Source: Chionoecetes opilio
Taxonomy: Eukaryota > Arthropoda > Malacostraca > Decapoda > Majidae
Reading direction: 5' to 3'
Length of the DNA: 64,000 bases
Assembly: GCA_016584305.1 (NCBI GenBank)
Contig: JACEEZ010001805.1
Coordinates: 78,501 to 142,500, forward strand
The first letter of the stretch is position 1, and the number at the start of each line of letters is the position of its first letter. Below the pieces are notes generated by a model that was given only the letters and a program-made list of their open reading frames with translations, ran no database searches and was not told where the DNA came from. The translations under genes and the position numbers were made by a program. This document shows positions 41,873 through 55,952 of the stretch, in pieces.

Positions 41873-42320
41873 CAGTCAAACCTCGATATAACGGACTAAA
41901 GGGGGGAAGAGTGGTCCGTTAAAGCCGATTGTCCGTTATAGCGAGGATATTTTCCCAAGGGGGGAAAAATATATGGAAAAAACGGAAAAATTGTGAAATA
42001 AATGAGAAATAATCACAAACAACCAGACTGTGTAGCTATGTTGGGAGGTAAACAGTGACTGGCACTACATGCTGAATTTGGTCCGCTCCTACACGTGAAA
42101 TAAATGAGAAATAATCACAAACAACCAGACCGTGTAGCTAGTCAAGCTCAAGCTCTAGTGAAAGGTAAACAAATTACTATGAGCCAGATTCAGCCATGGT
42201 TTCCAAAGATATTGCTTATTACAGGAGAACCTCGTTTATCCGGCACCCTCGGGGGGGAGCGCATGCCGGATAACTCATTTTGCCGTTGTTTTGAGAGTTA
42301 CTCTTATGGAATCGCCCAAA

Positions 42321-42352
<32 letters not shown>

Positions 42353-43339
42353 TATACATCAAAGGAACTGGCCAAGGGCACAACAAAAAAGGGTAACACA
42401 AAGCCCGCTTAGTTGCCAGTCCCTATAAAGAAGACAGTAAGAGAATAAAATAAAAAAGAGGGGTGAGCCAATTTTGTTCTGGAGGTGTCTTGTTACTCTT
42501 CTTTTGAAAAGATGTAAGTCATAGGAAAGTGGAAAAATAGAAACAGGAAGAGAGTTCCAGAGTTTACCAGTGAAAGGGATGAAAGGGTTGCCAACCCTGC
42601 GTACCCCGCCAAATTTGAACTAAATTTCTGCCAATTTTCTCATTTTGAAATAATTATACCTAATTAATGCCTGGGTTATCCTGCTGAGTGCCCCACACTC
42701 CTCGTCAGGATGGACAAGCTAGTCCTCGTGTCGCACGCCAGCAGCACGAACACTCTCCTCTCTTTTTTCACAGGATCTCTCTGACGAGCTCAAGCTAGCC
42801 CGTGGTCCTCCCTGCTAGAGGCCCGGAAAAAAAAAAAAAAAAAAAAAAAAATGCCTGGGTCGATTAGTGCCGTTGTTTTGAGGCTGCCGTTTTTTTAAAT
42901 GCCGGTTAAATGAGGTTCTCCTGTATTATGACTAATGCTCATTATTATATATATTATATGGTTGTGAAGTGCAGTTCTATACACGTATCACTATTTAGGT
43001 GAGTGTAGCACTGCGTGTCACCTTAGTTAAGGGTGATTTAGGGTGTTGAGGTGACAGGGAGATGTAGCAGCGGCCACGCCATAACACTAATAGTCACTAT
43101 TTTAAACAATCCTTCCTTATAATATTATATCTTAATATGTGGTACATCAAAACTCCTTAAAACCCAAGCATTCCAAAGTAAAATGAGAAAATAATACAAT
43201 TATGTTGAGTTGACAATTCGAGCGGCGATAAGCGGTCTAATATGAAGAAAAAAAAAAAAAAAAAAAAAAAGTAACGCAGATGCAGTCCGTTACATCCGAA
43301 GTCCGTTACATCGAGTTCCATTATATCGAGGTTTGACTA
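41873..43339. mobile_element. Family C Tigger-type element
   Basis: The ends are CAGTCAAACCTCGATATAAC and TTATATCGAGGTTTGACT, with TA at both borders; the right TA is shared with the next element C'. The words TCCGTTA / TAACGGAC recur subterminally. Tandem copies of a segment of about 100 bp (with tgtagctatgttgggaggta) lie near the left end. D copy 2 is nested inside. No transposase is seen. Confidence 0.8.
42232..42923. mobile_element. Family D element, copy 2, inside C
   Basis: The ends are CAGGAGAACCTCGTTTATCC and TTAAATGAGGTTCTCCTG with TA duplication (cttatTA / TAttatg). It holds a T-run (42326-42350), an A-run (42826-42850) and about 250 bp that resemble an ancient LINE 3' UTR. Ends and subterminal CCGGCA words match D copy 1. 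Confidence 0.85.
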
Positions 43340-43804
43340 TACAGTCGACCCTCGATTTAACGGACCTCGGTTTAACGGATTTTGGATTTAGCGGACTCCA
43401 TTCTCGAGACAAATTGGGCAAGAATGGCACGCCAGGCCGCTATCGCCGCTCTAATTGTCAACTCAACATAATTTTTCTTGTTTTATTTTGGAATGCTTTG
43501 GTTTTAAGGAGTTTTAATGTATCAGATATTTAGATATATAAGGAAGGAGCCTGTGTTGCTAGTGATTTAGTGGTAGAATGTGTGCATGTGGGTTAAAATA
43601 GTGAATATTAGTATAACGGGGTGGACGTAAGAATGTTTACCCGTCACTCACCTGTCGCCCCGTCACCTAAACACCTTTAAATCACCCTTATTTAAGGCGA
43701 CACACAGTGCTACACTGATCTAGATAATGACACGTGTATATAACAGATCACCATCACTACGATGTATAATAATGAGTAATAAGACGTTAAACCCTGCCCA
43801 ACCT

Positions 43805-43975
43805 ACTGGCGGAGGAGCGGGCGGCCTGGCCCGCCGCCCACTCTCACAACACCCCGTTATCCGCCTCACCTGTGCCTTCCTGAAGAAGACTGGTCCGCTG
43901 CCATGCCTGTGATAGCACCATAGGATATCACCAGGGACCATAGGATTCCTCAAGGGGTCCTCGCTCCCCTGCTAA
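43805..43975 (+). pseudogene. LINE 3' terminal fragment in C'
   Basis: It encodes VIRLTCAFLKKTGPLPCL and a TGA, followed by the 3' UTR word atagcaccataggatatcac. This is the end of the CAA-tailed LINE at 20366-21146, 5'-truncated, with the tail reduced. Confidence 0.7.
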
Positions 43976-44529
43976 ATATTACCAAGGAGAATCTCCTTGC
44001 CCTTGGTGTTGATCTCCGCCTGCCTCATGATGCTGCTGCTGCTGCCACAGCCGCGCTGCCAGGCGTGGATGAGCGCCTTGCTTGAATTTTCATCTCTTTA
44101 CTCATATATATGAATAATAGCCATTAAAATGCAATTACCGTATTTTACGGCTTATAAGACTCACTTTTACCCCTAAAAAATGCCCAGAAAAATAATCATG
44201 CGTCTTTCAAGACGAATGTTGTAGGAGGTTAGCTTAGGTAGCTATCCAATTCAGCCAATTCATCAATATATGATGTAACATAAGTACTTACCTGTTACAA
44301 GTATTTTAAATACCATAAGAAATTCAAATCAACTAATCTGTCCTCTGTAGTCCGCCTCGGCAGATTGGCGCCAAAAACCATTTTGTGTATAAGGAACTTT
44401 GTTTGTTACATTAAATGAAAGTTTGTATATTTATGTACAGTAAAACCCTTATAACTCGGAATTTGATATAACTCGGCAAGGCAAAGACAGGTTTTTTTTT
44501 TTTTTTTTTTTTATATAGTTTTTTACATA

Positions 44530-44862
44530 CATCTATGCCTATAGCACGTGTAGGCAGTGAGCTCCAGGGGTGGGATGGTAGGCCCTGGAGGCTCACTCGA
44601 GGGCTGCGATGGTCAGCCCTCGCCCGTGGTGGCGCAGGCAGGATTCTTATAGTGACGCCTGTAATTAGAGGCTCATGCCGCCCACTGTGTCCTCCCATGC
44701 ACTCGCAGTCGAAGGTAGAGTTAATGGACAGGGCACGTGGGTGTTCTTAGGCCACTCGACGGTGCAGAAAGATTTCAAGTGGATTTATGGGTCTCACTCG
44801 GGATCGAACTCGGGTCTTCGAGAACGCCACTCGGTGACGCTAGCCACTACCGCCTCCCCTAA
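44530..44862 (-). repeat. tRNA-derived SINE inside B copy 5
   Basis: Full-length minus-strand copy at the same place as in B copies 3 and 4; it has lost a few bases in the head (gcggtag|tggctagc). Confidence 0.85.
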
Positions 44863-46087
44863 ACTGCATCTCTTGGTTTTCACTCGGCATATCATGCCCT
44901 CACAACCTCTTGTGTGAACATGTAAACAGAAAGTCGGCAAAAAATAATGTATCTCGGCATATTGATGTTATAACTGCATCTCTTTGCTTACACTCGGCAT
45001 ATCCTCAGTCGCATAAAGTCGTGTTTTTGTCCTTTTGACCCTCTCCTGCAGGCTCAGGCTCTTCAATTTCATTCCCTTCCTGCTGGAGACACCCTTGCGT
45101 GATGGAGCTGACATCTTGAAATACAGTACTGTATGATGTAATCCCAAAACATGTAAAATAGGTGGCAAAGTAAAGCAAAGGTCGGGAACCAGCGTGTAGG
45201 CTATCAGCTGCTGAGCCGTGTTTATGTCGTCCAAGCACCGTCTTGGATACGAATTTCGTTTTTTGTCGATATTGAAAAAGGATTGATTTCTGCTTCAAAA
45301 ACACAACAAGCTTGGTAGGAGCCGAAATAATAATTAATGCAAAACATTACAAACAATATTATAAAGTAGTATAACACACATTTCAGCAAGTGTTATTGGA
45401 TTGGGATTCGTAATCCAAGACGGTGCTTGGACAACAAAAACACAGCTCAGCCTACGCGCTGGTACCCGACCTTTGCTTTACTTTGCCACCTATTTTACGT
45501 GTTTTGGGATTACATCATACAGTACTGTATATCAAGATGTCGGCTCCATCACGCAAGGGTGTCTCCAGCAGGAAGGGAATGAAATTGAAGAGCCTGAGTC
45601 TGCAGGAAAAGGTGAAAGTGCTGGCAAGGATGGATGCAGGTGCATCCATGCATGCTATTTGTGCTAAGTTTGATATCAAATCCAGCACATTCTACCCGTT
45701 CACTGGTAAGTGTAGTTTTTATGCTTTTACAGAACAGTCAAACCTCGATGTAACGGACTTCGGATGTAACGGACTCCATTTGCGTGACAAATTTGCGGGC
45801 AAGAATGGCATATCAGACCGCTTATCGCTGCTCGAATTGTCAACTCAACATAATTGTATTATTTTCTCATTTTACTTTGGAATGCTTGGGTTTTAAGGAG
45901 TTTTGATGTATCACATATTAAGATATATAAGGAAGGAGCCTGTGTTGCTAGTGATTTAGCAGTAGAAGGTGTGTATTGTTTAAAATATTGACTATTAGTG
46001 TTATGGCGTGGCCGCTGCTACGTCTCCCTGTCACCTCAACACCCTAAATCACCCTTATCTAAGGTGACACGCAGTGCTACACTGACC

Positions 46088-46537
<450 letters not shown>

Positions 46538-47448
46538 AGTGACACGTGTATAGAACGGCACATCACAACTATATAATATATATAATGAGCATTAGTCATG
46601 ATAATAAGCAATACCTTTGGAAGCCACAGCTGAATCTGGCTCGTAGTTTGTTTACATTTTCACTAGAGTTTGAGCTTGACTAGCCAGACAGTGAGAGAAA
46701 GCATCAACATTTTAGGGATAACCCATCACTTTACGGGACTTTTTCTTCCTTTTTATCTATTTTGGGGTGATTATAATGTCTCATGATGCTGCTGCTGCTG
46801 CTGCTGCCGCGGCCGCGCTGCCAGGCGTGGATGAGCGCCTTGAAAGTATTTTCATATCTTTACTCATATGTATGAATAATAGCGATTCAAATGTGATTAT
46901 ATGTCTACATTCAACTAGAATAATGAAATTTCATAGCAGTAATGAGCGAGCCTGGATACTTACTACCTCTCCTAATACCAGTCCCGAACAGTCGTGGGCG
47001 AGTGTGCCAAATTCCTGATGTAGCGCTAGTCACTGTTTACCTCCCAACATAGCTACACGGTCTGGTTGTGTTAGTAATTATTTCTCATTTATTTCACGTG
47101 TAGGAGCGGACCAAATTCAGCATGTAGTGCCAGTCACTGTTTACCTCCCAACATAGCTACACAGTTTGGTTGTGTTTGTGATTATTTCACAATTTTTTCT
47201 TTTTTTTCCTATATTTTTCCACCCTTGGGAAAATACCCTCGCTATAACGGACAATCGGCTTTAACGGACCACTCCTCCCCCCTTTAGTCCGTTATATCGC
47301 GGTTTGACTTTATGTACTGTATTTGCATTTTTTTTTTTTTTTTTTTTTTTAACCCATATCAGAGGAGGACATTGCATAACTCGGCACATTGAATAACTTG
47401 GCAAGGGCCAGAGCCCCTATCGTGCCGAGTTATAAGGGTTTTACTGTA

Positions 47449-48401
47449 CAGTCTAAGACAAAAGTCGTGTCACGGTTTTGTCCGAATATGAAATTTAACT
47501 CGTGAAACATTATGAAAACTCTAACGCAGTTACATGCTCGTGGTTGGCAAGCCTGAATCCCTTAAGCTACTGTTCAGATAAGGGCTCAAAGCTTCATATC
47601 TGCTGCTGATGAGACAATGTCTAAAATAAACCAAGGGTATTTCAAAGGTTCAATAGATTTACTGCATTGAGGTTTCATATTAATCGATGTGGAATGCGAA
47701 GTATATTTGGCCCAGCAATGATCGCCAGGACATTTCATCTTTACACCTGAGCCATTGAAGGCCACATACATCACTGGCAGGAGTATGGATAAAGCTAGTC
47801 ACATGCAAGAATATAAATAAAAAAAAATATATATATATAAAAAATAAAAAATCTAGAAAAATTGCTTCAAAATTCAATAGTATATTTGGATAATAATAAG
47901 ACCAAATTCCATTTGAATCTATGCAAAAATTTAAAGTAAAATTGCCTCAATATTCAAGAGTATATTTGGATAATAATATGAAGGAAGGAAGGACTCGGAA
48001 GCAGTGGCGTATATAGGTCCTTAAAAAGAAAGTGGAATATAGGGGTTAATCCAGGATTGTTATAAGGGGGGGGGGGCTTATGCGAAGGAAGCCTCAACAG
48101 CTGAGGGAGTTAATAATAATAGCAAAATTGCAATGTGTTTCGGTGGGCCTCAGCCGATCCCTGAGACTGGCTCACCGAACCCATGTTCAATCACTGCTTT
48201 ATAATTACCTTAGCACTTCTGCTTTTAACACTCCTGGTAATGAATCCTAAAACAATTACTCGTGAGGAGTTGTGGTGAGATCGAAGCACTTATGACGGTG
48301 CTACCAACCGTTGGTATGACATACGGCAGAGAGCACCGAAAGGTTTGCCATTTACCAGATGTCTTAACCAAAATTCATGACACGACTTTTGTCTTAGACT
48401 G
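47449..48401. mobile_element. Element K (Tc1/mariner-type MITE)
   Basis: The ends CAGTCTAAGACAAAAGTCGT and ACGACTTTTGTCTTAGACTG are perfect over 20 bp and flanked by TA. The left TA is the right TA of B copy 5. The interior is AT-rich and non-coding, with a CR1-like LINE scrap at 48185-48255. Confidence 0.85.
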
Positions 48402-49439
48402 TACATGCAGCCACCACAAATATTACACGCATACAGGAAAATCAAAACAATACGTGGTGAGGCACAGGAGGCAGGCAATGTAGTGAGGCACAGGAGGACA
48501 CGAGAGATGTTTACACTCAGGAAGATGAAGCCAGACTGAATCGGCACGCCAGGCACGCAGCTGCGAACCGCCGCGGTTGGAATTGTTTTCACTCCCGCCG
48601 TCCAACCTGCGTATACATATTCAGCCAGCCAACATGACAATTTACTTATACTATCGCATATAAGCTAGAAAATAAGAATGGCTGATGAGCAGTGCTGAAT
48701 GAAGAAAGAAGATAATGAATAGTGAGTGTGTTCTTGTGTGAAAATTATTTTTGGCAAACATTTATTATTTTTGTTTTCTTAGAAATTTCTTTCCAAAATC
48801 AGGGTGCGTCTTCCAAGATGCAGCGTCTTATAAGCCGTAAAATACGGTATATGTCTACATTCACCTAAAATAATGATATTTCATAGCATACCAAGCAATA
48901 ATGAGCGAGCCTGGAGACTTAATACCTCTCCTAATACCAGTCCCGAGCAGTCGTGGGCGAGCGTGCTAAATCCAGCATGTAGCGCCAGTCACTGATTACC
49001 TCCCAACATAACTACATGGTCTGGTTGTGTTTGTGATTATTTCTCATTTATTACACAGCATGCAGGAGCGTGCCAAATCTAGCATGTACCCCCAGTAAAC
49101 TTTACCTCCCAACATAGCTACACAGTCTGGTTGTGTTTGTGATTATTTTTCATTTATTTCACAGCATGCAGGAGCATGCCAAATCCAGCATGTAGCGCCA
49201 GTAAACTTTACCTCCCAACATAGCTACACAGTCTGGTTGTGTTTGTGATTATTTCTCATTTATTTCACAATTTTTCCTGTTTTTCCTATATTTTCACACC
49301 CTTGGGAAAATACCCTCGCACTAACTAACAATCGGCTTTAAAGGACCACTTTTTTCCCCCGTTCAGTCCGTTAAATCGAGGGTCGACTGTACTATGTTTA
49401 TTGCCTGTGTTTACGTGATTTTGGCTTGGTGCGGGAGGG

Positions 49440-49990
49440 AGGAGTTAAGGGTGGAATCAAAATTTTTTGTCTCATCAACTCCCCTCCTCAATCTGACTGT
49501 CTTCAACCTCTCAATCACTGCTGCAATGTTGCCTCTCTTGCTATCCTGTACCATTAATTTCATGCTTACTGCTCTTCTTAATTTGCCAACTGCATGCCTG
49601 CCCCCTTCCCGTGGCTTTGCTGCACAAGACTTTCTGATTACTCTCATCCCTATTTTGTCCATCTTCCTTGCAAGAATTATCCAGTATCGTCGTTCTTTTA
49701 TCTCTTTCACGGATAAACTCTAGAACTCTCTTCCTGTTTCTTTTTTCCATCTTCCTACGATTTAAATTACTTAAATCCAAACTAAATTTGCCACCCACTT
49801 TGAAAAATCTCTTACGGTCTGCTTTATAGGGGCTGGGAGCTTACGGGCTTTTTGCTATTTCTGTATTCTTGCCCTCGGCCACTTCCTTATGATGTAAAAA
49901 TGAAAAAAAAATGCTGTTTTGTGAGTTACGCTTGAACTTTGTGTTCATAGTAGACTCATACTGATGAATGAATGAATGAAGTGAACTAAT
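49440..49990 (+). pseudogene. Jockey-like LINE C-terminus and (TGAA)n tail
   Basis: Frames include IFCLINSPPQSDCLQPL-like and CSS.FANCMPAPFPWLC-like pieces. The 3' end is a (TGAA)n tract at about 49968-49995, the terminus of this LINE type. It resembles 34686-35260. The minus-strand open frames here are shadows. Confidence 0.7.
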
Positions 49991-49995
49991 GAATG

Positions 49996-50139
49996 AAGAC
50001 CTGAGAGTTATTCAGATTTCAAATTGTTTTTTCTCGCTTGGTATTTAAACAGTACGTATAGTTATTGTATAACATGCCATGGAGTAGTTACAGGATCTGC
50101 CTGTCTGTTTGATAGTTTTTCAATCTGTTCCTTGAAACT
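49996..50139. other. Non-coding stretch
   Basis: Nothing recognised. Confidence 0.4.
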
Positions 50140-50860
50140 CCTTTAGTGTTGTTGTCAAGACACGAGTGTATGCTTTGCAACCGTCACTCCTTCCATTGAA
50201 AATTAAGCAACTGCCATGGAACATTATCACTTGCTGTCCTGCCCACAACCTTGATTCACCAGAATTCTCTACCATCTGGCTTTGACTTTAATGTCACTCA
50301 TGTATTCAATTTATCTATGCTGTATATATCTCACCTATTAGCAATAGGTGGAGCACATCTTGACTGATTTTCCTTTTGCCAAAAATTGCATTTCTCGGGA
50401 TTTTAGTGTTCAATATCAGCTTTCGTTATCATCTTCTTTCACCGAACAAGCCATTAATTTTGCTACCTTCCATGACCTAGAGCAGCTGGTGCAGCACCCT
50501 ACCTGTATTCCTGACTGCCTTGTAAATATAATCAACATTCTTGACCTTTTCCCAACCTCTAATCCTTCAACTTATATTGTTAAACTTTTCTCATTGGGCT
50601 TTTCTGATCACAATCTAATTTCCACAACTTGACCTATTGCTCAGGCATCACCTTGGGACCCACCTAAGCAGAGGTGCTTCTGGCATTATGCCTCGGCTAA
50701 CTGGGAGGACCACAGGAGGGACTACTCTGATTTTCCATGGAATTATTATTGCTTCCATGTGACAGACTCATCTCCTTATGTAGAATGGAAAACAGAGGTA
50801 ATTTTATCTGGTATGTGATACACTCAATTCCCATCTTCTTTATCCAGTTAATTTCATTCC
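50140..50860 (+). pseudogene. Jockey-like LINE, endonuclease C-terminal region, third copy
   Basis: The frame 50348-50632 reads [20 protein letters not shown], then [20 protein letters not shown] and [12 protein letters not shown], the last being the conserved SDH box of apurinic-type LINE endonucleases. The sequence continues into the linker (ggctaactgggaggaccaca) that serves as the empty-site reference for element N. It ends without RT. Confidence 0.75.
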
Positions 50861-51244
50861 AGGCATTTATTGGTAAGTTTTTGTTGTCTTTTCATATTGA
50901 TTATGATATTTATATATAGATATAAGTTGATGATGGGGCCTGCTGTACAGAACTAAGTTGTTAGTAGGTCCTACCTAGCAGGGTGGATGAAAAGATGCTG
51001 TGTGTATTATGGGCACATGACTTTGCACACCAATTTTGAAAGAGCAGACTCATGCAGACCTGCATCTCTCATGCACAGATCCGCTTATCTCACGTAGTGG
51101 TAACAATTCATGTCATTACGTCGTTCAAAAAACTTCTCAAGTTTGCTTCTTAGAAGGGACTCTCAAACAAATTCCTGCTATCCTTGCATCTCTCCAATTA
51201 TATCCATTTGATACAATATATTGTGCACGTGTAAGGGAAAGGTC

Positions 51245-51366
51245 ACCTTGTGCAAATACACTATGTTAGACATTTTGTTTAGTGTGTAACAGTACCAGGT
51301 CAGATTCAAACCTGTGGACAGGGCTACTTAGCCACCTTCTTATACGGAGGTATAAAAGTAAATGAT
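51245..51366 (-). repeat. tRNA-like SINE head, left arm of inverted pair
   Basis: On the - strand: gaaggtggctaagtagccct, then a B-box-like ggtttgaatctgacc and tactgttacac. It is the inverted partner of 51413-51484 plus 53399-53425, separated by a spacer of about 46 bp. Confidence 0.65.
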
Positions 51367-51412
51367 ATGCATCCCTTCATAAATGTATGTAGGGGTGCAT
51401 TACCGTGCATAT

Positions 51413-51484
51413 CTTTTCCTTTTATACCTTCGTATAGCGAGGTGGCTAAGACGCCCTGTCCAGGGGTTCGAATCCCACCTGGTA
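51413..51484 (+). repeat. tRNA-like SINE head, right arm, interrupted by element L
   Basis: It contains gcgaggtggctaagacgccc and ggttcgaatcccacctgg, a clear tRNA-like A and B box pair. It lacks a foldable full tRNA gene context and is followed by element L at a TA, then by ctgttacacaatgtc as in the inverted partner. Confidence 0.65.
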
Positions 51485-51617
51485 CAGTACCCTCCCGAGT
51501 TTCACACTATGTGAGTTTCGCGCTGAGCCCTAAATTCTTACCATCCCGACTTTCGCGCATTATCTCCCTGAGTTTTGCGCTGCTTTGTACAAGTTTTTTT
51601 TTATTTATTTTTTATTT

Positions 51618-51735
51618 TGGTGCCTATAGCGCCGTTTGGCAGTGACCTCCAGGGGTGGGATGGTAGGCCCTATACTCGAGGGCTGTAATGGTTGGCCCTC
51701 GCCCGTGGTGGCGCAAGCAGGATTTTTATAAGAGT
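51618..51735 (-). repeat. tRNA-derived SINE, 3' part
   Basis: On the - strand it reads cgccaccacgggcgagggcc and ends ctgccaaacggcgctatagg; the head is missing. Confidence 0.75.
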
Positions 51736-52169
51736 TAATGGGCTGCATTAGTAGAAGCGAAATTGGATTAGTTTTCCATTGATATATTTCGTTTTCTGAT
51801 AAATTAGCACCATGCATAAATTAGTGTTAACTAAATAAATATCATCATCAATTGGGGTATAAGCAAGCGCGCCACCCTCAGTACTCACTGATTGTGTAAA
51901 CGACTGGGCGAGGCTCTCTCCAACGGCCTCCCCTCCCTCACACCATAGTCACCGTTCCTCTCACGCACACAGTAGTAGCTACAGTCATTATTATTACTAC
52001 GTTTGCAGAGCTTAAGCTGTGTATTAAACTGCAGTGTGAATTGACTAGTCTTTAAGAATTGTAGACATGGGCAGAGTGATTGAATATACTTTTCAAGCTC
52101 ACAAGGTAGTGGTATATATCACTGGCGTAATAAGCCTGGAGGATCGCTACCAAGCAGTCGTGATGTCCT

Positions 52170-52375
52170 TCCATTTGTGCCGTACCCGTCAGGGTGGCAA
52201 GGTTAGTAGAGACGTGAGCTCGCAATGTGCAGCGTCCCTGCGCATTCGGTCAGCGGTTCGAGTCCGCCTAGTTCGTGCTGACGTGGTGGCGCTTTGTATA
52301 GTCAATAACCTTGTAGTTGGTACTTGCAAAGTGTCTAGATAGGATGAAAATCTTATCTTATCTTATCTTGTGCCG
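52170..52375 (+). repeat. Possible third tRNA-related SINE with (TCTTA)n tail
   Basis: A B-box-like ggttcgagtccgcct at about 52253 follows a GC-rich 5' region. The sequence ends in the pentamer run atcttatcttatcttatctt. There is only one copy in the window, so this is uncertain. Confidence 0.4.
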
Positions 52376-52555
52376 CGGTATGTTATATGGATCTATATTC
52401 CCTATTTCCTTACATTTTTCAATGTAACTAGGAATAGATCCAGAGTCCAACATCCGGAGGACATAGTCTGACAGATGAACACCATCAATCACTTTCCCAG
52501 CCCTCAAAAAAGAGATTAGTAAGTGTGAGTGTACCTCGTTTACAGGGGAGGTATG

Positions 52556-52715
52556 TTGTTGTTGTTGTTGTTGTTGTTTTAGGGCTCCGAGGATCCCTTG
52601 GGGAACACTATGAGCCCTGGTGATGTCCTATGATGCTATCACAGGCACAGTAGTTGACCTGTCTTCCTCAGGAAGGCACAGGTGAGGCGGATGACGGCGT
52701 GTTGCCGAGAGGGGG
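52556..52715 (-). pseudogene. LINE 3' terminal fragment with CAA tail, in L
   Basis: The left (GTT)n is the reverse of the (CAA)n tail. The minus strand then reads the 3' UTR (gggctcatagtgttccccaa) and the codons of CAFLRKTGQL as in 21040-21065. Confidence 0.8.
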
Positions 52716-53099
52716 GAAACAGGGGAGGTAATGCCCTTTGTTTACATCACCGCACGGCCACTGTCGTCTGTCGGCCAGCCGCCAGCCATGTGCTCGGCGC
52801 GGACCACTCGGCCACCGTCTCTACCAGCAGTGATCCAAAAGTGTCTTTCTGTTGGTCTGTTTCCATTTTCTTTGGCGTATCGTATAAGTTTTAGCTTGTA
52901 TGTGATAGTATTAGTAAATCGTTTTGATGAATTCGCCATGGGTGATAATTTCCAGGACTGAAAAGAGCTTAAGATACGTGACAGCTTAGTGGTAAGTGAT
53001 AAGTCAACACTAGCAGACGATAGATGGCGCTGTTGGCGGCAATCACGGCAATCTGCCGCCAAAAGGGGGAATGTAAACATAGCAGCGTGAGGACAGATT

Positions 53100-53262
53100 A
53101 CGTAGTTGATTTGAATGTCTTATGGTATTTAAATACTTGTAACAGGTAAGTACTGAGGTACTGAGTACTGAGGAAGTACTACAACATTCGTCTTGGAAGA
53201 CCATTAGTATTTTTCAGCATATTTTTTGGGGGGAAACGTGAGTCTTATAAGCCGTAAAATAT
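53100..53262 (-). mobile_element. Element J fragment inside L
   Basis: The minus strand reads TACCATATTTTACGGCTTAT and follows the left 160 bp of J at 44138, including agacgaatgttgtag and acttacctgttacaagtatt. Confidence 0.7.
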
Positions 53263-53556
53263 GGTACTACGCCTTGCACCGGACTAAATAAGCATTTTTA
53301 CAGGGTTTCCAATACCCGAGTTTCGCGATCCTCGAGTTTAGCGCTATGCCTTGGGAATAAAGCAAGCGCGAAACTCGGGAGGGTACTGTACTGTTACACA
53401 ATGTCTTAAATGATTATAATTATGTTTAGTGTTAAATTTTTCTTCAGTTTTTTGGATGCCACCTCATGTACAGGAAAGGACTGCTGGTGCTATGTTATGT
53501 ATGAAGTAACCTTGTTTTACTGTTGTATATACCACAATCTTCTTTTTCCGTTACAG

Positions 53557-53671
53557 GATGCAGATAAAGTCAAAAGAGCGAGATAACAAGTTACAGCTGC
53601 TGGTGACAATGATTCAGGGTCTCATATCAACATGTGGCTTCCAATGGGCTGCCTGTGAATATTTTGTACAG
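53557..53671 (+). CDS. Host gene exon 3 of 3 in window (CENP-H-like C-terminal segment?)
   Basis: The acceptor is tcttctttttccgttacag and the donor CAG|GTAATT. The exon is 115 nt and enters in phase 2, completing a Gln codon with exon 2; the other two phases hit TAA within a few codons. It encodes KERDNKLQLLVTMIQGLIST followed by a Cys-Gly-Phe-Gln-Trp-Ala stretch. From memory of the family, vertebrate CENP-H ends in a coiled coil followed by a conserved 'Q-x-L-I ... W-A' motif, which this resembles. CENP-H is a subunit of the inner kinetochore (CCAN) at centromeres. The match is short and made by eye, so another coiled-coil protein is possible. The following exon was not found in the remaining 10 kb. 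Confidence 0.65.
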
Positions 53672-54778
<1,107 letters not shown>

Positions 54779-54802
54779 TATATATATAATATTATATATA
54801 TA

Positions 54803-55790
54803 CAGGGAGGTCCCGAAGATACGAGCAGTTAGGTTCCACCTGGCATACTCGTAAAGCGAAATCTCGTATAACGAAACACATAACTAATGGTAAAATATAG
54901 GTTTGGTTCCAGGACCCCATCAATTAAAAAATTTAAAAAAACATGTTTTTCAAGCTAAAATAAACTATAGCAAACACAACAAACACACAGCGTCTATATT
55001 ACCCACACTGTACTACCTATTCTGTAGAAAAAGCATTCTGAAAGAGAAAATAGCACACAAAATAACATAACTGCACATTAATTAAACATAAAACATGCAT
55101 AACACTCACAAGTGGTAATGTTGTGTGGATAGACAGGAAGCTGGCACGTAGCCAGCTGAGAGTCCCTGTTTTCTCTCTCCGAGGCTCAAGAGAAAACAAC
55201 GGTGACTGCGTTTGCAGGGATGACTGGGTTAGAGTTCTTCCTCCTCCCCTTGATCACTTGGGGAAGAGGAAAGATCCTCGGTGCTGGCCCTGGATTGGGT
55301 CTGGCTGTGCTGGATTGTGCAAGGCACAATACATACAAGCAAATAAGATGTATGTACTGTTGGGGATGCCGCGTGATACAATAGACTCGAGAGGGTAGGG
55401 TAGGTAAGGGACAAGGGAGGGGTGCGCAGACCTCTTCCACTGCCCACAAACTCGTCTCTGTGCATCTGAATCATTGTACATCGTCCAGTGATGTGAACTT
55501 TTGTAGGCCACATTGTCGTACCGAGCCACCAGAATTATCATATTTTCAGATTGAAATTATAGTACATTAGTACAACCTTGGGTAAAATCATACAGTCAGT
55601 AAATGACTTCATAATTTTAGTAAATAACTTGTAATTTACTTTAGTAAATAACTTGGTAATTTTACTCACCCCAGTTTGAATGTCGTAGCATTGGATTTTT
55701 GATCTCGTATATTGAAAATAGACCCTAATTTACACATCTCTTATCATCGAATTCTCGTATACCGAATGCTCGTATAACGGGACTTCCCTG
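54803..55790 (-). mobile_element. Family A element with unrelated internal segment
   Basis: The left end is CAGGGAGGTCCCGAAGATAC and the right end ATAACGGGACTTCCCTG, flanked by TA. The middle (about 55105-55640) is not A sequence, apart from a short stretch near 55371 (gatgccgcgtgatacaatag). It includes tctctctccgaggctcaaga and may be a captured or inserted fragment. Confidence 0.8.
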
Positions 55791-55914
55791 TACAAAGAAT
55801 ATGCTCAGTGATGGATCATAAAAGCTTTGCCTAGCTGCCTGAGCCTCTAACCTCACTAACTCACATCATGACATCCTACCTAAGCCTTAAAACAAAAAAA
55901 ACAAAAAATTCAGG

Positions 55915-55952
<38 letters not shown>

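Larger units (their letters stand above)
51485..53398. mobile_element. Element L (CAGTACCCTCCCGAGTTTCG ends)
   Basis: The ends CAGTACCCTCCCGAGTTTC and GAAACTCGGGAGGGTACTG are flanked by TA. The word GAGTTTCGCGC recurs within 150 bp of both ends. It contains a SINE piece, a third SINE type, a LINE 3' end and a J fragment, but no transposase of its own. The empty site tggTActgttacac is preserved in the inverted SINE arm at 51285-51297. Confidence 0.8.

Noticed and set aside
39724..41879. Very long open frames on both strands (653, 568, 313 codons and others)
   Set aside because: They are produced by the 26-bp minisatellite, which lacks stop codons in rotating frames. Composition is pure repeat, and no domain is present.
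46767..47018. Alanine-rich ORF as a host gene
   Set aside because: It comes from a GCT/GCC run inside a C-type transposon also seen at 44025 and 3845; at most it is a transposon exon relic.
49411..49798. Minus-strand frames of 85-99 codons
   Set aside because: They are antisense to jockey-like LINE C-terminal sequence.
51444..51484. tRNA gene candidates (also at 5027, 7575, 10165, 26720 on the - strand)
   Set aside because: A and B boxes are present, but each is the head of a repeated SINE with body and tail. No complete cloverleaf could be supported.
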